In this document: piece after piece, positions 44,467 through 52,626 of the stretch
Layout of the letters: every line of letters begins with the position of its first letter
Position numbering within the stretch: position 1 is the first letter of the stretch
Assembly (NCBI RefSeq): GCF_030816725.1
Contig: NZ_JAUSYG010000001.1
Span: 4,216,001-4,280,000, forward strand
Length of the DNA: 64,000 nt
Direction: 5' to 3'
DNA from: Pseudarthrobacter defluvii
Lineage (GTDB): Bacteria > Actinomycetota > Actinomycetes > Actinomycetales > Micrococcaceae
Translations under genes and position numbers: made by a program
Notes under the pieces: generated by a model
Seen by the model: the letters and a program-made list of their open reading frames with translations, nothing else
What the model was told of the DNA's origin: nothing
The model's database searches: none

Positions 44467-44492
44467 CATAATAAATGAATGGCATTCATTTA
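44467..44492 (+). promoter_or_regulatory. Leaderless promoter overlapped by a TetR-type operator
   Basis: -10 CATAAT (44467-44472), then six bases to ATG 44479. Palindromic arms TAAATGAATG and CATTCATTTA around one central base span 44472-44492, covering the transcription start and the first codons. The same arms recur at 59837-59857 beside the tetR gene. Confidence 0.8.
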
Positions 44493-45582
44493 CACGACCG
44501 CAGGCAGGGGCAGCGCCGCCCCCGGCAACGCACACATCGGCACCCAGGCCCACATGCCCGCAGAGTGGGAAGCACACCAGCGCACCTGGATGGCCTTCCC
44601 GCCGCCCAACCACACCTTCGGCCCCGTCGGAAGCTCCACCCTGGACAGGGCGCGGACCGCCTGGACCAGAGTTGCCCGGACCATCGCCCGGCACGAACCC
44701 GTCACCGTCATCGCCGACCCCCGCGACGCCACGGCCGCGCGGGAATGGCTTGGCAGCGGCATCGACGTGGTGGAGGTGCCCCTCGACGACGCCTGGCTGC
44801 GGGACAGCGGCCCCACGTTCGTCCATGCGGCGGACGGGTCGCTGGCCGCAGTCGACTGGACCTTCAACGGCTGGGGCGCACAGGAGTGGGCTGCCTGGGG
44901 CAAGGACCAGGAGGTGGCGCGCACCGTGGCAGCAGGGGTGGACGTTCCGGTACGGCCGTCAGCCCTGGTGAATGAGGGCGGCGGGTTCCATGTGGACGGC
45001 GAAGGCACCGTGCTGCTGACCGAAACAGTCCAGCTTGATCCCGGGCGCAACCCCGGCGCCACCAAGGAATGGGTGGAGGCGGAAATCCACGCAGTCCTGG
45101 GCACCACCAAGGCCATCTGGATTACGCGCGGACTGACCCGGGACTACGACGAATTCGGCACCCGCGGCCACGTGGACATCGTGGCCGCCTTCGCCGGCCC
45201 GGGCACCATCCTGCTGCACCGCCAGGACGATCCCGCCCACCCGGACCACGCTGTGTACCTGCAACTGAGGGCAGTCCTTGCCGGCCAACTGGACGCCCGG
45301 GACCGCCCGCTGCGCATCATTGACGTTCCCGCTCCCACTACGCTCAAGGACGACGAAGGCTGGGTTGACTGGTCCTACATCAACCACTACGTCGCAAACG
45401 ATGTGGTGGTCCTCTGCAGCTTTGACGACCCCAACGACAGCATCGCGGCCGGCATCCTGGAACGCGCCTACCCCGGCCGTACGGTGGAGCTCGTGGACGC
45501 CCGGGACATCTTCGCCTTCGGCGGCGGCATCCACTGCATCACGCAGCAGCAGCCCGCCACGCGGAAATGCGAAGCGGCATGA
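44479..45582 (+). CDS. Agmatine deiminase-family protein
   Basis: 367 residues of the peptidyl-arginine/agmatine deiminase fold: MPAEWEAHQRTWMAFPP, LRDSGPTF (catalytic Asp), GGGFHVDG, RGHVDIVAAF (catalytic His) and nucleophile C353 in GGGIHCITQQQP. The known reaction is agmatine to N-carbamoylputrescine plus ammonia. ATG 44479 is chosen because a -10 lies six bases ahead; the alternative ATG 44554 has no ribosome site. It overlaps the amidase gene (ATGA). The TetR-type operator over its start links it to the amine oxidase at 58.4 kb. Confidence 0.9.
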   Translation: MAFIYTTAGRGSAAPGNAHIGTQAHMPAEWEAHQRTWMAFPPPNHTFGPVGSSTLDRARTAWTRVARTIARHEPVTVIADPRDATAAREWLGSGIDVVEVPLDDAWLRDSGPTFVHAADGSLAAVDWTFNGWGAQEWAAWGKDQEVARTVAAGVDVPVRPSALVNEGGGFHVDGEGTVLLTETVQLDPGRNPGATKEWVEAEIHAVLGTTKAIWITRGLTRDYDEFGTRGHVDIVAAFAGPGTILLHRQDDPAHPDHAVYLQLRAVLAGQLDARDRPLRIIDVPAPTTLKDDEGWVDWSYINHYVANDVVVLCSFDDPNDSIAAGILERAYPGRTVELVDARDIFAFGGGIHCITQQQPATRKCEAA

Positions 45583-47351
45583 AACTCGTGGAGCACGCCC
45601 CTGAACGGCGCACCGCGATAACGTTCGACGTGGTGGAGGCCGGCATCAGCCAACTGCGGGGTGCCCTCGAGGCCGGCGATGTGACCAGCGAGCAACTGGT
45701 CCGCCTCTACCTGAAGCGCATCGAGAAGTATGACTCCTCGGGCATATGCCTGAACTCCTTGGTCGTGATGAACCCGGACGCCATTGCCGAGGCGCAGGCG
45801 TCGGACCGCCGCCGCGCCGCCGGATACACGCTCGGCCCCTTGGACGGCATCCCGTACACGGCGAAGGACAGCTATCAGGTCAAGGGCCTCACCGTCGCTG
45901 CCGGCTCTCCTGCCTTCAAGGACCTCGTGGCGCAGCGGGACGCCTTCACCATCGAACGCCTCCGTGCCGGAGGTGCGGTCCTGATCGGCCTGACCAACAT
46001 GCCGCCCATGGCCAACGGAGGTATGCAGCGCGGGGTATATGGCAGGGCAGAGAGTCCCTACAATGCAGGCTTCCTCACAGCGGCGTTCGCTTCAGGCTCG
46101 TCCAACGGCTCGGGGACGGCAACCGCCGCCAGTTTTGCTGCCTTTGGCCTGGCGGAGGAAACCTGGTCCTCCGGCCGCGCGCCGGCGTCGAACAATGCCC
46201 TCTGCGCCTACACACCCTCGCGCGGCGTCATTTCAGTCCGCGGCAACTGGCCCCTGGTCCCCACGATGGACGTGGTAGTTCCGCACACCCGCACGATGGC
46301 CGATCTGCTGGAAATCCTGGACGCCGTGGTAGCCGACGACCCGCAAACACGCGGCGACTTCTGGCGGGTCCAGCCCTGGGTCCCGGTGCCCAAGACATCC
46401 GCTGTCCGCCCGCCGTCGTACATCGCCCTGGGCGTTACGGACTCAGCCGCCGCGGCAGGCGTCCTTGCGGGCAAGCGGCTGGGCGTTCCCCGGATGTACG
46501 TCAACGCCGACCCCGAGGCCGGATCAGCGGAGGCACCCGGCATCGGCGGTCCCACCGGACAACGGATTGAAACGCGCGAATCCATCCTGGAACTGTGGGC
46601 GGCGGCCCGCCGCGACCTGGAAGCAGCCGGCGCCGAGGTGGTGGAGGTGGACTTCCCCGTGGTGTCCAACTACGAAGGCGACCGCCCCGGCGCACCCACC
46701 ATCGCCACCCGCGGCCTGGTGTCCCCGGAGTACCTGCGCCGGGAAATCGTGGACCTCTCCGTCTGGGCATGGAACGACTTCCTCGACGCCAACGGGGACC
46801 CGCAGCTGAACCGCCTTGCCAACGTGGACGGTTCCGCCATCTTCCCCGCCCCGGAAGGTGCGCTGCCGGACCGCTACGACGGGTTCGATGACCACATTGG
46901 GGACTATCCCGCCTGGATCCGGGAGCACGGCGTTCCCGTCCTGGCCGACATCCCGCACCTGCCCGACGGCCTGGCAGGGCTCGAGGAAACCCGCCGGGTG
47001 GACCTGGAAGAGTGGATGGACCGGTTGGGCCTGGACGCTGTGGTGTTCCCGGCGGCCGCCGACGTAGCCCCTGCAGACGCCGACACGAATGAACGCTCGG
47101 CGGACCTCGCCTGGCGCAACGGCGTGTGGGTAGCCAACGGAAACCTGGTCCCCCGGCATCTTGGCATCCCCACGGTCACGGTCCCCATGGGCATGGCAGC
47201 AGACATCGCCATGCCGGTGGGCCTCACGATCGCGGGCAAGGCCTACAGCGACACGGAACTGCTCCGGTTGGCGGCAGCGTTCGAAGCGACCGGCCGCCGG
47301 CGCGTATCACCACCACGCACCACCCCCGGAGGACATGCACAAAGCGACTGA
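45579..47351 (+). CDS. Amidase-signature-family hydrolase
   Basis: 590 residues, longer than most family members (450-500). Catalytic triad regions: Lys in PYTAKDSY, cis-Ser in SGSSNGSG, and the nucleophile Ser in TWSSGRAPA, which aligns with the canonical TGGSIRIPA, so the triad seems intact though the sequence is unusual. Its start overlaps the agmatine deiminase stop, so it probably acts on the deiminase product, perhaps hydrolysing N-carbamoylputrescine, a step normally done by a nitrilase-type enzyme. That role is inference. Confidence 0.88.
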   Translation: MKLVEHAPERRTAITFDVVEAGISQLRGALEAGDVTSEQLVRLYLKRIEKYDSSGICLNSLVVMNPDAIAEAQASDRRRAAGYTLGPLDGIPYTAKDSYQVKGLTVAAGSPAFKDLVAQRDAFTIERLRAGGAVLIGLTNMPPMANGGMQRGVYGRAESPYNAGFLTAAFASGSSNGSGTATAASFAAFGLAEETWSSGRAPASNNALCAYTPSRGVISVRGNWPLVPTMDVVVPHTRTMADLLEILDAVVADDPQTRGDFWRVQPWVPVPKTSAVRPPSYIALGVTDSAAAAGVLAGKRLGVPRMYVNADPEAGSAEAPGIGGPTGQRIETRESILELWAAARRDLEAAGAEVVEVDFPVVSNYEGDRPGAPTIATRGLVSPEYLRREIVDLSVWAWNDFLDANGDPQLNRLANVDGSAIFPAPEGALPDRYDGFDDHIGDYPAWIREHGVPVLADIPHLPDGLAGLEETRRVDLEEWMDRLGLDAVVFPAAADVAPADADTNERSADLAWRNGVWVANGNLVPRHLGIPTVTVPMGMAADIAMPVGLTIAGKAYSDTELLRLAAAFEATGRRRVSPPRTTPGGHAQSD

Positions 47352-47383
47352 CGGGACCTGTTGAGGTGGGTAGTCTGGATGCA
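47348..47383 (+). promoter_or_regulatory. Leaderless promoter
   Basis: -35-like CTGACG (47348-47353), 17-bp spacer, -10 TAGTCT (47371-47376), six bases to ATG 47383; the -35 overlaps the amidase stop. Confidence 0.55.
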
Positions 47384-48273
47384 TGGCGCGGCCCCTCACC
47401 GGCCCGGCTGCCCTCCGGCCCGACTGCTCACAGTGCTTTGCCCTGTGCTGCACGGCCTTCGGGTTCACCCGCTCTGCCGACTTCGCCATCGACAAGCCGC
47501 CCGCCACCCCGTGCCCCAATCTTGCCGGAGACTTTTCCTGCACCATCCACGACAGGCTCCGGCCGCGTGGTTTTGCCGGCTGCACCGGGTTCGACTGCTT
47601 TGGCGCCGGGCAGGCGGTCAGCCAGGGGCTGTTCCACGGCACCAGCTGGCGGGAAAGCCCGGAAACCGCCGCGGACATGTTTGCCGCCTTCAGGGTCCTG
47701 CGCCAGCTGCACGAAATGCTGTGGCACCTTACCCAGGCAGAGGCGAAGGCCTACAGCCCGGAAACCGCTGACGACGTGCACTGTCTGGCGGCCCGGGTCC
47801 GGGAGGTGGCGGAAGGCAACCTTGAGGAGGTTCTGGCAGCCGACGTCGGGACCCTCCATGGGCAGGTGGGCGAAGCTCTGCGCTGGGTGAGCGAGGAGGT
47901 CCGCGCGGGGTACTTCTGCGATGGGTGGCCCGGCGATGGCATGCGAAATACGCCGCTGGCACCCGTCGCCGACCTGGCCGGGGCAAACCTGCGCGGCCTG
48001 GCGCTGTGCGGGGCAGATCTTCGCGGTGCATGCCTGATCGCTGCCGATCTGCGCGGCACGGACCTGACGGCGGTGGACCTTCTGGGTGCGGACCTGCGCG
48101 ATGCAAGGCTCGACGGCGCCGACCTCACCCACGCACTCTTCCTCACCCAGCCACAAATCAGCGCAGCCCGCGGCAGCGCGTCCACCCAGCTCCCCTCCTG
48201 GCTTGAGCGGCCCGGCCACTGGTCCCCAGCGCAGCCGACCCGGTCCCCCGCCCACCCAGCGGAAGCGCCTTGA
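47383..48273 (+). CDS. Cys-cluster plus pentapeptide-repeat protein
   Basis: 296 residues. The first about 85 residues hold CSQCFALCC, a later C near TPCP, SCTIH, GCTGFDCF: a YkgJ-like cysteine cluster that may bind Zn or Fe-S. A helical middle follows, then about ten pentapeptide units (ADLAGANLRGLALCGADLRG...ADLTHA, 200-255) forming a short right-handed beta-helix, and a Pro-rich tail. No enzyme motif. Transcribed from its own leaderless promoter. Function unknown. Confidence 0.8.
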   Translation: MARPLTGPAALRPDCSQCFALCCTAFGFTRSADFAIDKPPATPCPNLAGDFSCTIHDRLRPRGFAGCTGFDCFGAGQAVSQGLFHGTSWRESPETAADMFAAFRVLRQLHEMLWHLTQAEAKAYSPETADDVHCLAARVREVAEGNLEEVLAADVGTLHGQVGEALRWVSEEVRAGYFCDGWPGDGMRNTPLAPVADLAGANLRGLALCGADLRGACLIAADLRGTDLTAVDLLGADLRDARLDGADLTHALFLTQPQISAARGSASTQLPSWLERPGHWSPAQPTRSPAHPAEAP

Positions 48274-48331
48274 CAGGGGCGATTGTTAGCGCTGACAGTG
48301 AAAGGAAACCGACACCAAGCGAAAGCCACTG

Positions 48332-49582
48332 ATGAAGAACTGGGCAGGAAACCTCGAATACTCCTCCGCGGAGGTCCGGCGGCCGGAATCGGTCGCGGAA
48401 CTGGCCGCCATCGTGGCTGATTCGCCGCGGATCAAGGCCCTGGGGTCCCGGCACTCGTTCAACCGGGTGGGCGACACGGAGGGGGTCCATGTCCTCCTCG
48501 ATGCCCTGCCGCAGCAGGTGGAGCTGGATTCCAGCCGTGGAACGGTGCGGGTCAGCGGCGGGGTGAGCTACGGGGCGCTTTGCCGGACGCTTGAGGAATC
48601 CGGCGTCGCCATCCACAACCTCGCCTCACTGCCGCACATCTCGGTGGCAGGCGCCGTGCAAACGGGCACGCACGGCTCCGGAGTCAACAACCCTTCGCTG
48701 GCCGGCGCCGTGGAATCCATCGACCTGGTCCGGGCCTCCGGGGAGCAGGTCACGCTGACCCGGGCGGACGGGGACGAGTTCCTGGCCAGCGTGGTGGGCA
48801 TCGGGGCCCTGGGCATCGTCACCGGCCTCGAACTTGCGGTGCGCCCCAGCTTCAGGATGCGGCAGCGCGTCCTTGAGGACCTGCCGTGGGACAACGCCCT
48901 TGGGAATTTCAACGACATTGTGTCCGCCGCCTACAGCGTGAGCCTGTTTACCGACTACGCCGGCAACACGGTCAACCAGGTGTGGCTCAAGGCGCTTGAC
49001 GAGGAGCCGGCGCTCCCCGGCCTGTTCGGGGCAACCGCCGCCCTGCGGCCGCGGCACCCCCTCCCGGACATGTCCGCGGAGAACTGCACGGCACAGCTGG
49101 ACGAGCCGGGACTGTGGCTGGACCGGCTGCCGCACTTCCGGCACGAATTCACGCCAAGCAACGGTGACGAACTCCAAAGCGAGTTCATTCTTCCCCTGGA
49201 ACACGCCCCCGCCGCCCTCCAGGCAGTCCGTGGGCTGGCCGGACAGCTTTCACCCCTGCTCTTCGTCTCGGAAGTACGCACCGGCGCCGCGGACGAGTTC
49301 TGGCTCAGCCCGTTCTACCGGCAGCAGAGCGTGGCGCTGCACTTCACCTGGAAGCCGATGCAGCCGGAAGTGGAAGCGTTCCTTCCGGTCCTTGAGGACG
49401 CACTGCGGCCCTTTGGCGCACGACCGCACTGGGGCAAGCTGTTCACCCCCGGTGGGCATGACTGGGAAACGCTTTACCCGCGCTTCGCCGACTTCCGTTC
49501 CTTCGCCGCCGGCCACGACCCCGAAGGCAAGTTCCGGAACGGGCTGCTGGACAGCATCCTGGGCGTCCCGGCCCGTCGTTAA
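48332..49582 (+). CDS. Alditol oxidase-like FAD enzyme (AldO family)
   Basis: 416 residues, matching the length and layout of Streptomyces AldO: NWAGN start, GSRHSFN with H41 as the likely covalent FAD attachment, NLASLPHISVAGAVQTGTHGSG, FTDYAGN, SEVRTG (catalytic Glu and Arg), HFTW and HWGKLFT (catalytic Lys). It oxidises the terminal hydroxyl of sugar alcohols such as xylitol or sorbitol with oxygen, giving an aldose and hydrogen peroxide. No signal peptide, so cytoplasmic. Confidence 0.9.
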   Translation: MKNWAGNLEYSSAEVRRPESVAELAAIVADSPRIKALGSRHSFNRVGDTEGVHVLLDALPQQVELDSSRGTVRVSGGVSYGALCRTLEESGVAIHNLASLPHISVAGAVQTGTHGSGVNNPSLAGAVESIDLVRASGEQVTLTRADGDEFLASVVGIGALGIVTGLELAVRPSFRMRQRVLEDLPWDNALGNFNDIVSAAYSVSLFTDYAGNTVNQVWLKALDEEPALPGLFGATAALRPRHPLPDMSAENCTAQLDEPGLWLDRLPHFRHEFTPSNGDELQSEFILPLEHAPAALQAVRGLAGQLSPLLFVSEVRTGAADEFWLSPFYRQQSVALHFTWKPMQPEVEAFLPVLEDALRPFGARPHWGKLFTPGGHDWETLYPRFADFRSFAAGHDPEGKFRNGLLDSILGVPARR

Positions 49583-49593
49583 CCGGCCGCCGG

Positions 49594-49606
49594 TACGCTG
49601 GGGGTA
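49594..49606 (+). promoter_or_regulatory. Leaderless promoter
   Basis: -10 TACGCT (49594-49599) six bases before ATG 49606; no ribosome site. Confidence 0.5.
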
Positions 49607-49950
49607 TGACATTTCGCCCCGCCGTCGCCTCCGCCGCCGCCCTGTCCACCGCGTTGTTGCTGCTGACCGGATGCGGTGCCGTTGGGGATGCTGCCGGCGC
49701 CGCTGCCAGTGACGCCGCGTCCAAAGTTGCCTCCAGCGCCGCCCAGGAAGTCAACCGGCAGATCTGCACCCTGGTGCAGGACGGCCTGGTCAGCCCCTCG
49801 GACCGGCAGGCCCTGGCCGGCCTAGTCTCGGCAGCGCGCACGGCAGGGGTTCCCGCGGAGATTACGACGCCGCTGGGCCGGATTGCCGAGGCCGGGGACC
49901 AGGTGCCGGCAGACTCCGTCCGGGCCCTGAAGGACGCCTGCCGCGCCTGA
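49606..49950 (+). CDS. Small putative lipoprotein
   Basis: 114 residues. Signal peptide with lipobox LLTGC (Cys near 23), then an Ala-rich stretch and a helical domain with a conserved-looking cysteine pair (ICTLVQDG and the final CRA), perhaps disulfide-bonded outside the cell. No family recognised. Own leaderless promoter. Confidence 0.7.
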   Translation: MTFRPAVASAAALSTALLLLTGCGAVGDAAGAAASDAASKVASSAAQEVNRQICTLVQDGLVSPSDRQALAGLVSAARTAGVPAEITTPLGRIAEAGDQVPADSVRALKDACRA

Positions 49951-50013
49951 GCCGGAAGCGCCGGCCGCCCTCTTCAGCGGCCTGCCTCATGGTGCTACGG
50001 TGAAGTGACGAAC

Positions 50014-50034
50014 TAGTAAGCCTGTGATACTAAA
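50014..50034 (+). promoter_or_regulatory. TAGTAAGC-type site before the Balon-like operon
   Basis: TAGTAAGC-ctgtg-ATACTAAA, an imperfect inverted repeat 22 bases before ATG 50056. It shares TAGTAAGC with sites near the marR gene and at 58394. Confidence 0.55.
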
Positions 50035-50055
50035 TCGCTCGCGAAGGAGATCGTC

Positions 50056-50268
50056 ATGGCAGAACGCGGCAATACCACCCACGGCCAGAATCTGGACGAC
50101 CAGATGAAGCACGAAACGCAGGGGGTGGTGCACGGAAACCAGCCCGCCCATGCCGAGGAATGGCGCGAAACAGAGCCCTTCCCGGATGACACGGACCCGG
50201 CCGAAGTGCGGGAGGCGCTGAATCCCGTCGCCTCGCCGGACCCCCTCACCACAGAGGGGGAACAGTGA
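50056..50268 (+). CDS. Small acidic hypothetical protein
   Basis: 70 residues, highly charged and probably disordered (MAERGNTTHGQNLDDQMKHE, later EEWRETEPFPDDTDPAEVREAL). A strong ribosome site GAAGGAG precedes the ATG. Its stop overlaps the GTG of the Balon-like gene, so the two are translationally coupled. No family recognised. Confidence 0.7.
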   Translation: MAERGNTTHGQNLDDQMKHETQGVVHGNQPAHAEEWRETEPFPDDTDPAEVREALNPVASPDPLTTEGEQ

Positions 50269-51401
50269 CCACCAGCCTGCAGAAATATGCCGACCTCTAC
50301 CGCCGCCCCGGCCCTTGGTGCACCGCCTATGTGCCTGCCGGAACCGGAACGGTGGACACGCTGGAAGCCGGCGATGTCAGGCCAGGGAATGCCCAGGCCC
50401 AGCTCGAAGCCCAGGGCGCAACCCCGGCTGATGTTGCGGCAATGGAACAGGCACTCCAACCGGCCGCCGGCGTCCCCTCTCCCGTATCCAGGTTCGTGCT
50501 GGTCAACGATGGGAAGACCGAAGTCAACGAGGTACTCCCGGGCGATCTCGTCCTGCCGGAACGGCTGGCAGTGGAGTCCATCCCGGACCTGCTGCCGCTG
50601 CTGAAGCACCAGCCTGAAGAGTTCGCCTATGTCGTGGCTGAGGTCAGCCGGGAGCATGGCGAAATCCGTCTGTACCGCGCCGGGACTGTTGGTCCCGCCA
50701 GCGTGCAGGAGGTGGAGGGCGAGTCCGAGCATATAAAGAAGTTCCACGGCGGGGGCTGGTCACACCTGCGGTTCCAGCACCACACCGAGGACGTCTGGCG
50801 GCGGAATGCGGACGAGGTGGCAGGTGAAATCGACAAGCTCGTGGCCGACGGCGGGGCCCGGCTGGTGGTCCTCGCCGGTGACATCCATGCCCGCGGCCTT
50901 GTCCAGGATCAGCTTTCCAAGGCCAGCCAGGCACTGGTGTCGATCGTTGATTCCCACACGCACACCGCGGGCTCGGAGAGCGCCAACCTGGAAGACAACG
51001 TCAACCAGCGCGTTGCCGAAGTGTGGGCGGAGGAACAGCAGAGCGTGATGGACAGGCTGGCGGTCCAGGAGGGCCAGGCCAATCCGGAATCCGCGCACGG
51101 CGTGGGAGCTGTGGTGCACGCCCTGCAGCAGGCGCAGGTGGACACCCTGATCCTCGATGACGCCGTGTTGTCCCAACGGACCATGCTGGCCCTGGATGCC
51201 GAACCGTGGATTGCCACAGCCAAGGAAGAGGCCCTGGGCGCCGGAATCCTGGGAGAAGTTCCGGCCCCGGCGGCGCTGCTTCGGGCAGCGGCGCTCACTG
51301 ACGCCCGTGTTCTCCTGGTCCCGGGACCGGTCCTGCCGGAGGGCGTTCACGTCGCGGCACTGCTGCGCTGGTCCTCGGGCCCGGACGTCCCGTCGTCGTA
51401 A
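50265..51401 (+). CDS. Rv2629/Balon-like archaeo-eukaryotic release-factor-1-fold protein
   Basis: 378 residues, close to the length of mycobacterial Rv2629. The central GGGWSHLRFQHHTEDVWRRNADEVAGEIDKLV and the following LVVLAGDIHARGLVQDQL match the bacterial aeRF1-like (baeRF/Vms1-like) domain. The C-terminal part (VGAVVHALQQAQVDTLILDDA) is the eL30-like domain. Relatives of this fold (Balon, Rv2629) bind idle ribosomes at the A site during stress and cold. Starts at GTG 50265. Lying amid stress-type genes it is a strong hibernation-factor candidate. Confidence 0.8.
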   Translation: MTTSLQKYADLYRRPGPWCTAYVPAGTGTVDTLEAGDVRPGNAQAQLEAQGATPADVAAMEQALQPAAGVPSPVSRFVLVNDGKTEVNEVLPGDLVLPERLAVESIPDLLPLLKHQPEEFAYVVAEVSREHGEIRLYRAGTVGPASVQEVEGESEHIKKFHGGGWSHLRFQHHTEDVWRRNADEVAGEIDKLVADGGARLVVLAGDIHARGLVQDQLSKASQALVSIVDSHTHTAGSESANLEDNVNQRVAEVWAEEQQSVMDRLAVQEGQANPESAHGVGAVVHALQQAQVDTLILDDAVLSQRTMLALDAEPWIATAKEEALGAGILGEVPAPAALLRAAALTDARVLLVPGPVLPEGVHVAALLRWSSGPDVPSS

Positions 51402-51451
51402 AGCCTTGCGGCCCGTCCTTTTCACCGAACCCATCGATTGGAAGGTGCACC

Positions 51452-51739
51452 ATGAGCACTGCAGATGAAAACCCCGATGACGTCCTCGAGAGCGTAATCG
51501 TCCCGGAGGAGGACGCGCTTCCCACCCCCACCCGCACTGGACACGGCAAGATGCCCGAAGACGTTGACGACGACGATTACCAAAAGGCGGTGGAACAGGA
51601 GCGGGTAGCGGCCGGACTGGCTGACTTTGCTCCCAGTGACGTTCCGCCCGCGACGGATCCGTTGCCGCCCGAGGCAGCCGATGCCGCAGACCTTGCCCAG
51701 CGGGGCCTGCTGCAGGAGGGCCAGGAAGACAAAGGGTAG
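51452..51739 (+). CDS. Small acidic hypothetical protein
   Basis: 95 residues, very acidic and Pro-rich (ENPDDVLESVIVPEEDALPTPTR; DVDDDDYQKAVEQERVAAGLADF), likely disordered. AAGGTGCACC precedes the ATG. Fifty bp after the Balon-like gene and before a strong terminator, it is probably the third gene of that operon. No family recognised. Confidence 0.7.
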   Translation: MSTADENPDDVLESVIVPEEDALPTPTRTGHGKMPEDVDDDDYQKAVEQERVAAGLADFAPSDVPPATDPLPPEAADAADLAQRGLLQEGQEDKG

Positions 51740-51756
51740 CTGGACAAAAGCTGGAT

Positions 51757-51794
51757 AAAGCAGTGGCCGGCCCGAAAGGGCCGGCCACTGCTTT
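51757..51794. terminator. Strong bidirectional terminator
   Basis: Perfect 17-base arms (51757-51773, 51778-51794) with a GAAA tetraloop; AAA on one side and TTT on the other serve both strands. Confidence 0.9.
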
Positions 51795-51818
51795 GCTTTC
51801 AGCGCAAACCGGGGACAG

Positions 51819-52352
51819 TCAGTTTTGGCGTGGCTGTTCCCAGCCCCGGACGCCGGCAGCCCGGCCGGCCTGGGGACGGTGCCCGCCACGATGTTCCGGC
51901 GGGGCAAACGGGACAACCCCGGTATCCCGGCCAAGCGGCACCGCACGGACAAACTTCGTAAGTTCCTCCCGGAGTACCTTCCACTCAATATCCGGATCAT
52001 CCGGGTAGGCATTGACCTCCGCCTGCCGCGCAGCCTCAACGGCCGCCCCGCCTGCATCCGTCAGCTCGACTTTCAGCTGCCGGCGGTCCGAGGCATGCCG
52101 GGTCCTGGTTATGAGCCCCATGCCTTCGAGGCGGGTAAGAACCCGCCCCAGCGTCTGGCTCTGGACCCTGATCGCGTCTGCAAGCTGTTCCTGGTTCAGG
52201 GGGCCCCCCGTCAGGCCTTCCAGTGCAATAACAGCCGCACGGGTGAGGCCAAGGGGGGCCAGTGCATCGTCCTGCCGCCGCTGGATCAGCCGGGCCGCCA
52301 AAGTAATCAGGCGGTAGCTGCTCCGGGCGTCCGGATCGAGATTGCTGGTCAT
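51819..52352 (-). CDS. MarR-family transcriptional regulator
   Basis: 177 residues from ATG 52352 (AGGAAGG upstream). Winged helix: LTRAAVIALEGLTGGPLNQEQLADAIRVQSQTLGRVLTRLEGMGLITRTRHASDRRQLKVELTDAG, with the wing arginines conserved. An extra basic C-terminal tail of about 30 residues follows the usual dimer helix. Its promoter region carries several TAAGC/GCTTA repeats shared with neighbouring stress genes, so it is the natural candidate regulator of them. Confidence 0.9.
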   Translation of the reverse strand: MTSNLDPDARSSYRLITLAARLIQRRQDDALAPLGLTRAAVIALEGLTGGPLNQEQLADAIRVQSQTLGRVLTRLEGMGLITRTRHASDRRQLKVELTDAGGAAVEAARQAEVNAYPDDPDIEWKVLREELTKFVRAVPLGRDTGVVPFAPPEHRGGHRPQAGRAAGVRGWEQPRQN

Positions 52353-52414
52353 CGGCCGCGGCCTTCCTGTAGGTGGCGAAGTGCTGGTCACCCTGCGTCG
52401 CTACACCCCTACAA

Positions 52415-52571
52415 TAAGCATGCTTAGCAACACATTCGCAAGTAGGCTTACTATCCGATGGGGACCAGCGTCCGCGCAGGCCGCTCCCCGAATGAACCCA
52501 CACGGCACTACCCCTTGCAATCGAAATGGGAAGTGTGCTTAGTATCTACTTAGTAACCTTGCTTACTAAGT
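52415..52571. promoter_or_regulatory. Cluster of TAAGC/GCTTA operators between marR and the stress operon
   Basis: Contains the palindrome TAAGCATGCTTA (52415-52426), GCTTACTA (52446-52453), GCTTAGTA (52537-52544) and the inverted repeat ACTTAGTAA-N6-TTACTAAGT (52548-52571). The first two are near marR, the last two near the plus-strand operon. Confidence 0.65.
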
Positions 52572-52626
52572 CGCCAGCACTGCTGGTTCTTGATCGCCAG
52601 CTAACCCTTTCTGAAAGAGAGCGAAG

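Noticed and set aside
44475-44975. Overlapping frame starting at ATG 44475 over the agmatine deiminase
   Set aside because: Arg- and His-rich translation without domains; its start is a by-product of the palindromic operator.
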